Source: Hemicentrotus pulcherrimus (lineage: Eukaryota > Echinodermata > Echinoidea > Camarodonta > Strongylocentrotidae). Taken from it: a DNA stretch of 64,000 nucleotides. The notes beneath the pieces are model-generated. The model was given only the letters and a program-made list of their open reading frames with translations, made no database searches and was not told the origin of the DNA. Location of the stretch: positions 113,332 through 177,331 of the forward strand of contig BEXV01000107.1 in assembly GCA_003118195.1 (NCBI GenBank), given 5' to 3'. Every line of letters starts with the position of its first letter. Positions within the stretch are counted from its first letter, which is position 1. The position numbers and the translations under genes were made by a program. Below, one piece after another: positions 45,539 to 57,670 of this stretch.

Positions 45539-45947
45539 GAGATGCTGATCACATGCTGATTCCAAAACATGGAGCTATGTCATCCTGTGAAAAGTCTTCA
45601 GTGGATATAACACACTTGGTCGATGGAATTTTAAATAAAGGAGAAGGGAATACGAAACATGATTGTGTAAGAGAAAAGCGACTATTTGTGTAGATTCCCT
45701 AAGCTAGTTTCAAGAAGAAAAAAAAGAAAGAAAAAGATGACAAATACGTTCCAACTAAAAAGGCTGAATATATTAGATCTTATCGAGAATGCGAATGATA
45801 TGTTTTAGGTGTTGTGTGTTCTATCCAAAAGCATTCTTCAATGTTATTCGGAAATGCTGAGCCCATGCTGATTCCAAAAACATGGAGCTATGTTGGTGTC
45901 ATCCTGTGGGAAGTCTCAAGTAGATAAAACACTTGGTCGATGGAATT
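45539..45947. repeat. Spaced direct repeat, about 95 bp, two copies
   Basis: Copies at 45539-45630 and 45849-45947 share CATGCTGATTCCAAAA, ACATGGAGCTATGT, CATCCTGTG and ACACTTGGTCGATGGAATTT. They differ by point changes and small indels, so the duplication is not recent. Confidence 0.7.
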
Positions 45948-46852
45948 TGAATTCAAGGAATACCGGGATAAAACGAATCCTGTATTCATCAGCGAAACAT
46001 TCATCAGACTGTCTTCATCTAACGTGAATACCAGCACGACACCAACATCCAACATGCATTCTCATTCACCATTTACCTGGAGAGGCGCCAGTTTACATTC
46101 GACATCGCGTATTAGAGAGATAGTTAGGACACCCGTACGCGTACACGGTCATAGATGAAATCATTAAGCCTGGAATAGTTCCTTCCAACGAATACATACA
46201 ATCCCCTATGGGAGGAAACTATTTAAGGATCATGAAATGACTGACCAATCAGAATCGACTTCCAGTGACAAAACTATCTCTCTCATTCTGAACCAGCTAT
46301 GACATTCGCGATCATCGCTGCCCGGTGAGGATTTCTTCGTAGACCTCGAATGATGTCTGCCCTGGTCCTTCCGGTGGCTAAGCTATTAGTACCGATGTCA
46401 TCGCTCGTCATCCCTCGGCATGTCGTCGGCGAGGAATGGCAAGGTCAAGTTCACATCGGAAAATATATCTCAAGTACATGATACCTGAAGGTTGTGTTTA
46501 AACGAGTCCGCAGTACGAGGGAAAGTGTCGCCTCCTTGGTAGTGATAATTTATGTAAAATGTCGGTAGTCGTAGCTGAAGCAGCGACGATCGTGATGATG
46601 GGGATGATGATTGTTTGGGAAATTGAGATAATGGTTATGGTGAGCTGCCAAGGAGATAATTTTATTGAGTAACTTTAATTCCAATTCAATAAAATATAAT
46701 GACCAATTTAACTCTCTTGTAAAGCATAGGTGGACAGCTGATTAGACTTTCCAGTTTCAACCTTTGTGAATGTAACCAAAAGGAAAGTAAGAGAGGGAGA
46801 GAATATGATCATAGGAATAAAGTATACTGATTGAGATTGAAAAATTGAGATG

Positions 46853-46889
46853 GAGAGAGAGAGAGAGAGAGAGAGGAAATATGTTTGTG

Positions 46890-46921
<32 letters not shown>
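46853..46921. repeat. (GA)n microsatellite
   Basis: Two GA runs are separated by a short unique piece; a third follows at about 46979-46993. Similar GA runs occur at 2667-2720, 32766-32788, 43182-43213 and 62960-62990, so GA is the commonest microsatellite of the window. Confidence 0.85.
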
Positions 46922-46923
<2 letters not shown>

Positions 46924-47161
46924 AGAGTGTGTGCATGAGAGAGGATGACAGGTAAAGAAAGAATTTAAAAGAATAAAAGAGAGAGAGAGAGAGGAATATA
47001 ATGTGTATGTAGATGTGTGTGCGTGCGTGCATGTGCGTAAGTGTGTTTTCGTGCGTGAAAGAGACAAAGTTTTTTTAAACACTTAATTTCTCATACATCA
47101 CGTCACTTTAATTATGATTCGTTTATTTTTCTTTTCTTTAATGTTGAAACAAAGCTTAACG

Positions 47162-47209
47162 TCGATACGAATCACTGGTAGTTTGGTAACTACCAGTGAT
47201 TCGTATCGA
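47162..47209. repeat. Perfect 22-bp inverted repeat with 4-nt loop
   Basis: The left arm TCGATACGAATCACTGGTAG plus TT (47162-47183), loop TGGT, and the exact reverse complement at 47188-47209. The loop is too short for a typical microRNA precursor. The perfection of the arms suggests a recent origin, for example template switching, or a cruciform-forming site. It lies about 500 bp upstream of the mutarotase promoter. Confidence 0.9.
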
Positions 47210-47683
47210 TATAACCGCATAAAATAATGGATATTAAAGGCAAAATCTCCAGCTTTTCTAGTGATGCACTTTCTATACAATACAAATACACCACATTGAT
47301 GGTATCAATAAACATTCATCACCCCTCCCTCTGTTCTATTTATAAACAAAAACTTCTAGAAGCGGCATCGTCAGCCCTTACTCCTGAGTGACACAACCAC
47401 TGTGGTATGCCGCTTTTGACACGCGTATATAATTTAAAACCACGTTCACATCTTGCTGTGATGATCTGAACTTGAACATCAATCTCTCTCTCCCTGTGTT
47501 TCATTGTCATTGTCACTTTACATGTGAACGGGGCCTCGCTGCGGGGATGTCTACCTACTCCCATGGCTTGGCGATAACTCATCGGACGGAAAATAGCACA
47601 TGCGCTTATGACATGAAAATAATATATGTTTCTCTCTTCCATCTCGGCAAGCATGCGCACATCTCGATTCGTCAGAGCATGGG

Positions 47684-47715
47684 TATAAATACCGCGATCG
47701 TGAGGTGGTTCAGTC
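47684..47715 (+). promoter_or_regulatory. TATA-Inr core promoter of the mutarotase-family gene
   Basis: TATAAATA at 47684-47691 is followed by an initiator-like TTCAGTC at 47709-47715, with the A at 47712, 28 bp from the start of the TATA box. That spacing is optimal. It would give a 160-nt leader to the ATG at 47872. Confidence 0.6.
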
Positions 47716-47871
47716 ATATATCACTACAAGAACCGTCAAAGAAAGAGAGGAGAAGAGATCAGAACCACTTGATCAGAACAGAAGTGAAGATAAAACAATC
47801 TAGTTATATACAGGACCAAAGTCGAAGTTCTTTTGTTGAAATTATCCTTAGCTACAAAGCAGACGACAGTC

Positions 47872-50800
47872 ATGCCTCAGAATCATGTTGAACAAGTTTG
47901 TTTGGCGCGAAGACTTGAGTCAAGCGTCACCGTCAATTTACTCGGTGAGTATTAATTGTTTAGCATCATTTTATAATTTTAGGACTTATTCTTTAACATG
48001 CTTGTTTTGCTGCTTTTTTGGTCTTTATCCTTCTCTTTAGCTGAGATTTTGTTTATACAACATACTTTACTTTAAAAGCATGTAAATATTTATGACACCT
48101 TATTCTTTTGTGTCAAGATGAAGAAGAAGAAAAAAATGTGTAGAGAAACCCTTCTTTGTTGTTTTACAGTACTTACAATGTTATTCAAAAATAGAAATGA
48201 AATATATTTCTCTAACTACTTAAAATGAATAATGATATGATTACAGACTGACATGGGCCGATTTCACTCTACATGTACAATTATGCTTGAATAATATATT
48301 TTCACTTATGATATGCAAATTTTGATAAAATAATGTTCTAAACCTCAGTTTATTATAAGTTCGATGCGATCTCCTTTGTGATCGTTCTTTCTTTGAAATT
48401 CAAATTTCTAAAATTATTGTACTAAATAAATACAAATATAGTACCTATCGATTTTTTTTTTAATTGCTGGGATTATGAGGATGATTCATTCGTTTTAAGT
48501 ATTTACTTTACTGTCAAAAATTCATATACTGAAAGTTATTGTAAAGAAATAACTCGTTAACAATACTATCCTCAAAGTAGAAAATAATGCTACTCAAGAA
48601 GAAAATGCGTAGCCAACTGAAACTAAATGTTAGTTCGTAGCTGTCCCAAATGCAAATGTCAAAATAGAGAATAATAAGGTAAATCAAGAGCTATCAACAG
48701 TTGTTTTTGATCGCGAAAAGTCCATTATCATGAAAATTAATTTGACAAAGCTCATAAATCTAATCCATAAAGTGTTTACATTTGTCTCGTAATAGAGACA
48801 CTTGTTTTTCTAAATATTTGATGCCCTTTCTCCAGAGAGATTATGCACCATTAAAAATGAATCGAAACAAAAGCGATCAAATATCAAATAAAAAACATGT
48901 TAGAAAGTGAAGTGTTATAAATCGTGTTTCGATCAAACCCGCCAGCTGCTATGCATGTGGGCGATTGGGCTTATATTACGCCCAAAGGGAACGAAATCAC
49001 CGCCAAATTGTCTCAATCGTCGAATGGAAACTATGCTGAAGTTCATCAGATGTCAAATACCATTGCAGTGATTCCGTGGAGTATTCGTATATATCTCTGA
49101 CTGTCTCATTGTCTGCGTTTATAGAGGTGATAGGGGAATACGACACATCAACGGGAGAGTGGAATTACATACCTCAATGGAGTTTTATATGTAAAGAAAT
49201 TTAGATATGTCATGAATGACAAAACAATTTCTGAAGGAATTTCAGATTTTTGAGCGATTTTAAGGAGAATTGTTTATTTGTCTGAAATAGAGGTGGAGGT
49301 TAAAAAAGTACTGCAATCTTAAGAAGTATATATTTATTTGATAACAATGGGATTATATTACTGTTTATAAAAAAAAAAAGAACAATAATGAAAAAGAATA
49401 CATATTTTTCAGTCAACAAGAGCAAAAGTCATAACAATTCCTGGAATAGATGTACTACAGATATGTGATTTCTGATTAAAACAGTGATTTGCCTAAATTT
49501 TACAGTTTCTCAGCAAACACCCTGTGAAGTTTCTACAAAATTACAATGTGTCACAGTGTGGGTTGTGTTATTTTAACTCAACAATCCTCTCTCTTTTTTC
49601 GTTTTAATAAATTTTACATTTCATTTTGTGCGACAAGAAGGTCTAATTAATGAATTTTACAAATATTTGAAATCAAAGTAGATTTAAACAAAAAATGACC
49701 CTTTACACAATTTATTGCAACAATCCGTGTGCGAGAACACATTCGACTCACTTCACAATATTGTTCGCTGTCGACAGCCGGAAAAAAAAAATCGAAAGGG
49801 GTTAATTGGCTAATGCCCGTGGAATCTCGAATGGCGGAGCAGCGAATTCCTCAAATGCCAGTAAACTGATTTGTCGTCTGCTAACTCGAAACACAGTGGG
49901 GGAAGTCTGCTGAAATAATGTGTCATGTACCCCGAACAAATGAGTCAAAATTATGAAATCATTAAACAGTAATCATGAGACATGTATATGACTTTGATTT
50001 GTGATATGGAAATACATGTCACTGATCTGGTGACGTGTAATATAGATTGATAGAATCATTTTCAATATAGATGGATTGACCAAGTAAACATTATTCAATT
50101 AGTCCTTATTATACATCGTATCCCGCTAAGCTTGAACCCGCTGCTCTGATTAGCGGTCACTCCTTTTATTTCTATGAAAAAGTGTTAGGAACATTCTGGA
50201 TTTAGCTGAATTGAATCTTTCAAAAAGAGGATCGATAAGAAGAAGAAGATGGAAAAAAGGAAGCATAAGTTTACCCCCCCCCTCCTAAAATGAAATAAGT
50301 TAACATTAACGACAACAAAACAAATAAGCTAACATGTATCACTTTTATTTTTCATTTTTTATTCAGTTCTGAGTACATAATAAAATGAATATACATTAGA
50401 ATATGAAGAAAAATCAACTTTAAAAAAACAGAAATGGCCAGGGCTCCAAGAAGAGCGAAGCTTGATGTCTTGTGAGATCTGTCAATCAAGTACAAGCAAC
50501 AAAACAAACAAAAACATCAAAGTATAGACTGGTGATGCAGGAACCAAACAAGTAGATGAAACAAACAGCTTCAGGAAGAATATTTGTAAATGGTAGATAC
50601 ATACTGAAAATGAAGAAGGAGAATTGACTTGTTTGAACTCAACCGTCTGATTTCCTCATTTCCTTTGAGGGCAAAAAGCCAGTATGTTTATCATAATTTT
50701 TATTTTATTTAGCCACAATGCCATCCAACAAAATATGATTTATTTTCAAATGAGTTTCTATTCCTTATCATTGCCTTCTTGACCCTATTTCCCGAATGTC

Positions 50801-53800
50801 ACCTCCTTGCTGACATCTTGTTCTAACATTGTCTCCTAACTCGTTTATGATATAACAGGTGCCGCTGTGACGTCACTCACGATGAACGGTGTAGAAAGAC
50901 TTTTTTTGAGGTGAGAGAATTCATCAATGTTCATATATTATGTTGACATTTTGACCATATAGATTTATGTCTATTCAAGATGACCGGTGTAATTTGACCC
51001 ATGCATGGAAAACGCACCCACGCGACCTATCAAAATATTTTTTATTGTAAATGACGTTCAGTTTCAAAATGAAAAGAAAAGGAAAGTACAGTGAGTAGTA
51101 TTCTAGGTCGAGGCGAAATTGATACCCTAGAGTGATGCCACTACGGGACCAATAAGTCTTCCCAAGGGAATGCCCCTCCCCCCCCCCAAAAAAAAATAAA
51201 AAAATATAAAAAATAATGATAATAGTAATGATTTTTACCAAAATTAGTTTTAAAAAAAGAATCAAGAAAAATTCGGAAAATGATAAGGGGATAAATGAGA
51301 GAAAGAAATAGAAAGAGAGAAAGGAGCATGGAAGAAAGATAATACCGACACCTTGCCAAAATTGGTGGTCTCATTTTTTCTATAAGACCGGAGCGCACCT
51401 AAGTGCCTTTGCAATAGATGGACCCGTCACCAACCCTTCGTGTTTTTGTGGTTATCTGATACAACTAACTTCCACATACATCGATACTTAAAGGTGAAGA
51501 AATTGTATTTCAATGATGTGGTAATCTTTTAATTCAAATGAAATTCGTAAGTAAATAAATATACTAAATAATACACCATTGTCGCAAATCGTATTGGAAA
51601 TTCTGATGAGTACGTTCATAATTATAATGACATGAAAATAAGATACATATCTTAATGATAATTATTTCACCCTTTCCTCGCAGTAAGTCAACGGTATTGA
51701 ACAATAAGACACCAATCAAGAGCGGCATTCCAGTATTATTGTGTAAGTAGTAATCTATTACTTTTCACGTTATTATTCTTCCCCAAAAAAGTAAAGCAGG
51801 TCAGTGCCCTATAGTTCAAATTTATAATCATTTGACAATGGTCAAACTGATTGGTCGTTATTGTTTTTCATGTAAAGATGGAACACTTTAACAAGTTTGA
51901 CATATTGACAAGAAATGTTGAGTATATGCTTTTACAATTTATGGTACAAAAACAAGTAATTTAATTTTTCTTGTTACACGTATACATGTAACTATTAAAA
52001 AAAATATTTTAAATTCATTGATAGTTTTATATGGTACAGAAGCAATTATATATGTTTTATCAAGAACACGTTTCGACTAACAATTTTTTCACCAAGTAAT
52101 TAGGGAAAATGTTAAAATTGTCATACGTATTAACTTTATATTAAATACTCTTCTTAATTAAGGGATATGGATGAACATGTTAACAAAATGATGTTTTTTT
52201 CTTTCTTCATACAGCTGAAGACCCAGAACATGCTTTCTTCAGAACGTCACAATGGACTCTCGTAGAACAAAACAAGGTAATATAATTTACTGGTATTCTT
52301 TTCTTGATAATATTTGTTTGATCTAATAATAAACAGGTTAACTTATAATAATGTAAATACCGTACCTGTAGTTATGGAAAGCATTACAGACAGACTATAC
52401 TTATATTATGAAGGGTTTGGAGATTAAAAACAATATTCCATCTGGCTTCTTTACTCGTCATTCTGCCCCTCATGTCATACCTGTTGACTAATGGCATTAT
52501 CAGGATCAATTATATGTATTTCTTGAAATAGGTTATGCTGTATTCTCGAAAATCCTATTTTAATAATTTTGTGCATTTTTGTTGTTTCTTTTACTCCTTG
52601 TTCTGCAGTATCCAAACGGTGACGTCAATGCGTCTTTCGTTCTTGAAGACAACGAAAACACGAGAAAACAGTGGGACCAAAAGTAAGTGAAAAACATTTA
52701 AAAAAATGCTGTAAGAGGACAGAATATACAGATGAGATATTACTTTCAAAATATTTGGTATTAAAGGTATTAATTTTGAGTCTCGTGAGAGCGATAGGCC
52801 TATATCACAGAAAATATATGAGATATATATTACTCAGAACGGAGAGTATGAGAAATCCATGGAGACCCTCTGTGATAGCAGCTGGCTGCATGAAGAGGCA
52901 TTTCTGATTAAATAAAACTAGTAATACAGTTGACAAAGATGATATTACTCCTCCAGACACAGAACACAAATATCTAAATGGAAAGTCCAGATTTTATTAG
53001 ACTTTCTTTCTCTTTTGTCTATATCTCTCGTAATTTCAAAATTATATTTTGATATTTTCTTTTTTCCCCACAGATTTAAGGCCACATTGAAGATCTCTTT
53101 AAAAAAGAAGGAAGTCACATTTGATTACATTATCGAAAATAAAGGTAAGCTCATACGTAAGGGTGTTAATTCAGAGTTCAAAGTTTTAGCTTAAGTAAGG
53201 AGGTGGAAATAGAAGAGTAAGAGGAAAATAAAATAACTTAGTAGTAGAAGATTAAAAAGAAACTACATTAAGAAAAGGGATGAACATTTCAGAATGAGAA
53301 GAAAATGCAAACATGAGAAGAATGATAACTAGATGAAGATAAGAAATTAATAGTAAAAGAATAATGATAACACGAGGACCAAGTTCGAATATACATGTAG
53401 ATGAAATTGAACTGAAATCAAGATTTAAACAGACAAAATAGAGACCGAAAAAAAGTTGGAAGCACGAAACGTAAAGAAAAAAAATTGAAGATACAAGTTG
53501 TAAAAAGTGATGTATTTCAAATAAGAATCCCTTAAAAAGCAATATAATTGAAAACAAAGAACTTATCATATTGATGTCGCCGTTTCATTTCAGATTCCAA
53601 GCCTTTCACATGCGCCCCGATGCTTCAAAATCATTTCCTTGTCGATGACGTCACAAATACATCCGTTTTAGGACTCCAAGATGCAGATTCCTCAGATGAG
53701 GTAAAGGTTCCTTTGAGTGCTACTGAAAATAATTCTTCTTACACATTTCCACCCGATTTAAATCCTTTATTAGGTTTCTATCCAACGAATAACGTACTCT

Positions 53801-55379
53801 ATTACGAGAAAATACATCTCTAATCACGTATTATAAAACAAAAATAATAAAAGGAAAACAAGGAGACTTCAAAACAAAGTCATTTGTATTATGAGAACCA
53901 TTTTACCTTCATGATTGTCTTTTGGAAATAATGCGAAAATAAATCATTAAAGGTACAAAACAATTATTTTGATGTCCAAACGATTATGAATGAATCTAAC
54001 GTTATGGTCTGTCTGTTTATTTTCTCATAGATTAACTACAGTTTGACAACATCAGAATGCGGGAATAGGGTCTCAATCGACGGACCATTAAACAGGTAAT
54101 TATAAGCCTTAATGATACATTGGAACGATTACATTACATAATGCATTTCATAAACGCAAAATGGGAGCCGAGATGAATATAATAGTTTAGCTTTTTATAG
54201 AACTCAATGATTCTGTATACAGCTTTTCGAAAATTACTCAACTATCAGACAACAGTAACTAATATCCTATGTAGATTTAAACTTAATTTCTCTATATATA
54301 TAAGCATAAGACGATTCATTTGGTTCAAGTTTACTCTTTACTCTGATATATTTACTATTTCATTGTGAAAGGAGGGTTACAAGAACATCAAGCTTCATTT
54401 TTACGCTGCCCCCCTCATTTGGCATTTAATATCATTCATATCGATTATGTATTAAGCGTGTAACTTCATTTCGTATCCTTTAACAAAAATGTCATTTACT
54501 GTAATGGAAAAAATTATTTCGAATATAAATGCATCAAATGTAAATGTCACATCAATGCACATAAATATGCATGCTTGGAGAGATGATGAATAGAAATCAA
54601 TAAATCATAGACTAATGGTGATATTTGAACTTTCAATTTTATCATTCAGTGTGTATACGAATACATCAGCTGAACACGTTCTCAAGAATACACAGGATGG
54701 CGCTTCACTTTTCCTCCGTAAATGGAACTTGCCCGACACAGGTAAAAAATTACTTAAACAAATGGTCAATTTTTCAGGTTAGAAACAAAATAAGAGAAGC
54801 GCAGAAAAAGAAAGGAAGACAGGTGAAATGAGACCCCCCAGAAAATGAAAATAAATTTCCCCTACTTCATGAAGAAATCGTCTTTCAAAATATGCAAACA
54901 ATTAACATTCCAGGAGCGGCCATTTTTTTTTGTATTTCGAAGGCATGAAGAACGAACAGAGGATGGGTTCGAAAGGGCTTGAGAGGGCCTTAAAATGTGG
55001 GGTCGGGGTTGCATTAATTGGTTACATGTGCCTCGCTTAAATTAATTCATATCATTTTTTTTTAATAAGGGAAGGGAGCTTGAATTAATTTGGGTGCTAG
55101 GAACTCCCACCCCCTTAAGCTAGTACCCGTGTAGAACCACTACTGCCTAAAGCAAAAATATGTCTTAAATAAATCCTGCTGATTTTCTAACTAATGACCA
55201 TTTCTTCTTAATCCTCAGTCATTTGGAATCCATGGGAGGAGACGACCCAAGGCAGTCACGACATCACCAGTGACGAGTACAGGGAGATGATCTCTGTCGG
55301 ATGCGGTCACGTGACCCAACGCGTGACCCTTCACCCCGGCGCCATCTTTCAAGCAAGTCAAACGCTCACCATGGAATGA
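47872..55379 (+). CDS. Glucose-6-phosphate 1-epimerase family protein, probable pseudoenzyme
   Basis: Family members (YeaD, yeast Ymr099c) interconvert alpha and beta anomers of hexose 6-phosphates in the cytosol. Exons: 47872-47944, 50859-50910, 51684-51742, 52215-52276, 52609-52682, 53074-53144, 53594-53700, 54031-54095, 54650-54741, 55219-55379, in phase, 271 aa (family usually about 290-310). Family landmarks are AAVTSLTMNG (25-34), IKSGIPVLL (53-61), EHAFFRTSQW (66-75), the NK..PF block before residue 140, SVYTNTSAEH and VIWNPWEETTQG (219-230), and HVTQRVTLHPG near the C-terminus. The landmarks are degraded. The family RGG-I-P is KSGIP. The FPxFG segment before the H-[GA]-F block is missing. 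The catalytic His of the LHxYF motif is Gln142 (LQNHF). The catalytic acid of the CVE motif is Gly246 (SVGCGHV). The frame is intact with good splice sites, so it is probably expressed but not catalytic. It has no signal peptide. Confidence 0.87.
47945..50858. other. Intron 1 of the mutarotase-family gene
   Basis: 2.9 kb, AT-rich, with no exon, RNA gene or recognisable transposon found. Short A-runs and a C-run near 50275 only. Confidence 0.5.
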
Positions 55380-55926
55380 TTCCAGATATTCGAACCTTCA
55401 CCAAATTGATTTTCGTCGCTGATGAGAAGAGAGTGAGAAGAGAGCGAGAAGAGAGCAAGTCAAGATGTTTCAGAGACATTAGTTGCGATTCGAATGATCG
55501 GGAACGTGTTTGACGAATGACACATTGTACTGATATCGAGTTATTGCTTGCGGATTGTCTTCAAAGGACGTCGCTAGATGCGGGGCAGGGGGTGGTCCTA
55601 CACCCCATTCAAAATTTCAGTGTGCAAAGAGTACATTACTTTTGTCGGCAAATACCATTTCTATAAGGCACTGTCGAAAATTTTCTGCAAAACTGGCAGC
55701 ATTTTTGATACATTTGGCCCGAAATCCCCTTCCCTGTATTCATTTTTGGCGTGTCCTTGGTTTGCTCGTCTGCTCGTATAGAAACGGACGAAATCGTCTG
55801 TTTCGAGCCAGAAAGGCATTAACTCATATGCTTTAACACAGAGTTATCATCCTAATGGCCCTGAATAGATGAAATGTGATGAGAGAGGGCGACTGTCTGT
55901 TGTCTACCTTTTTCATTCATGTTTAA

Positions 55927-56431
55927 AGGTATTACAAAGTTTTGGTATTGGGTCATGAATTTGGTTCAAATTAATATATTGGAAGCATATGCGTTCCTAT
56001 AATATTCATTGACCGTTGTCCCGGTTGAAATCGAGTCTAAAGTTATGAAATTATAAATAATAAACTCTTTATGTTGTATAGCTCCCTCTCAAGGTCAAGA
56101 TATCAATTTAGCTATGAAACAATGTTTTTTTGACTAAAATCGAGTGATTAGCTATTCCCGATTGGAAATTATATATCACAACTACATATTCTGAGATTTT
56201 CATGGTCGCAGCTACCATTGCACGGCGGTAGGCGCTATTTGAAATTTGTCAAAAATTTATCGGGAGTACCGATAAATTTTTATATTCAATTTTTCTCGAA
56301 AACAGAATTGTTTTAGGGGTTAATTTTTTTTAGTGCCAATAATACATCCACAGGGGCATCCAAATATATCAAAATTGTTAAGATTCACTATCAACCCAAT
56401 TTTCAAAATTTCCCAAAACTTTGTATTACCT
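55927..56431. mobile_element. TTAA-flanked MITE, 505 bp
   Basis: TTAA at 55923-55926 and 56432-56435 flanks ends AGGTATTACAAAGTTTTGG and CCAAAACTTTGTATTACCT, inverted repeats of 19 bp with one mismatch. The interior is non-coding. The TTAA target duplication points to piggyBac-type mobilisation. An AATAAA at 56059-56064 inside it is the nearest good poly(A) signal I found after the mutarotase-family stop codon. Confidence 0.8.
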
Positions 56432-57391
56432 TTAAGGTAACAGCTTTAATCAAGCATTTGTAACTGAATACAAATGTTTGAATGTCTATGCAAGAAATCG
56501 CTTTCAGTATTATGTAAGAAAGATGTTGGAGTTGTCATAATGTAGGCCATTGACCTATTATGTTGAAATGTAAATGATATTTATAATTACAATTATACAT
56601 CTAATTTTGTCCAAGTAACATAAACATGTTAATGTGTTTTTTTAATTTGCATCTTAAATCTGATAGTATGTTATTTTAAATGTCAGAAGATTTGTTTTCA
56701 TTTGATTGACAAAATTCCGTATATAGCCATTACCTGTATTTGAAAATGTTACCAAATATACTTTGATTTAAGTTTGAAAACGCGCATTTAGAAATTTGAT
56801 GTGGATGGCAAGATGGAACGGAAGACGGTACCACAACTGCTTGAGATGATTTTCTATTCTTCATTATTTTTTGGAAAGTTGTTATAATATCGGTCAATTT
56901 TTTTTTCTTGATTACTTCGATCATTCTGTATGATATCGAAAATGAAAACATTCTTGAATTGCTTGCTTCTTTGATTGACAAATGTCTTTTATAATATGCA
57001 GCTGGCTGTACTTTTATTATAAGGAAGTTGCTTAATCTACCATTTTGTATAAATTAGACGTTTTATACTTTCTTATAAAAGAGAAATATTAGGAGGAGTG
57101 TGACGGATCCGCTGTTTTGCACAGTTTCATTATTAAGATTATGCTATGAAAAGTTGAATGATATTATTTTGTGGCCATTTAGCTTTCATCTTTTGAACAT
57201 TTTACTATTATTTTGAAAAGACTCTGGCCAAACTTTGTTTCAACATTTTTCTCCAGTATTAAATGTTTCATTTGCCAAAGAATATCGCTGATGCGAAGAT
57301 ATCTTTGATGTATCGATCAATGCTTTAATACTCATACAAGAGTTTAGTTTTTATGATGCTATTTTTTACTTTGTCTTACAAGAGTTAATCA

Positions 57392-57670
57392 TTGTAATGT
57401 AATCAAATGTAATGCACAAATCATGTTAAGTACATCGAAACTGATAGGAATAATTGTATTTCAAGAGTCAGAATACAAAATGCATACATTACGTGTTGTT
57501 AGGTAGAACAAGCCATACTATTTGTTCTATATACCTTACAACAAATGTATTCAATTCGCATTATGACTATTGCAATACAATCATTCCTATCTGGTGAATG
57601 AAACGATTTGTAACATGGCACTTAAGAAAAATGTATGCATTAAATTTGATTACATTTAATACTTAAAATG
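57392..57670. mobile_element. Fold-back MITE, family E, copy 2
   Basis: The left arm TGTAATGTAATCAAATGTAA mirrors the right arm TTAAATTTGATTACATTTAA. The internal GAGTCAGAATAC...ATGCATACATTA mirrors TGTATTCAATTCGCATTATG...GACTA. Overall order and central sequence match 8673-8980. Intergenic, downstream of the mutarotase-family gene. Confidence 0.7.

Larger units (their letters stand above)
43629..47680. other. Intergenic region, arrestin gene to mutarotase-family gene
   Basis: No gene was recognised. It contains a spaced direct repeat (45539-45630 and 45849-45947), GA microsatellites at 46853-46921 and near 46980, and a perfect 22-bp hairpin at 47162-47209. A small frame at 44563-44808 has no recognisable domain. 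Confidence 0.5.

Noticed and set aside
46708..47082. Ser/Leu-rich minus-strand frames
   Set aside because: Translation of GA/CT microsatellites.
47162..47209. MicroRNA precursor
   Set aside because: A 4-nt loop and perfect pairing with no flanking stem extension do not fit a typical animal pre-miRNA.
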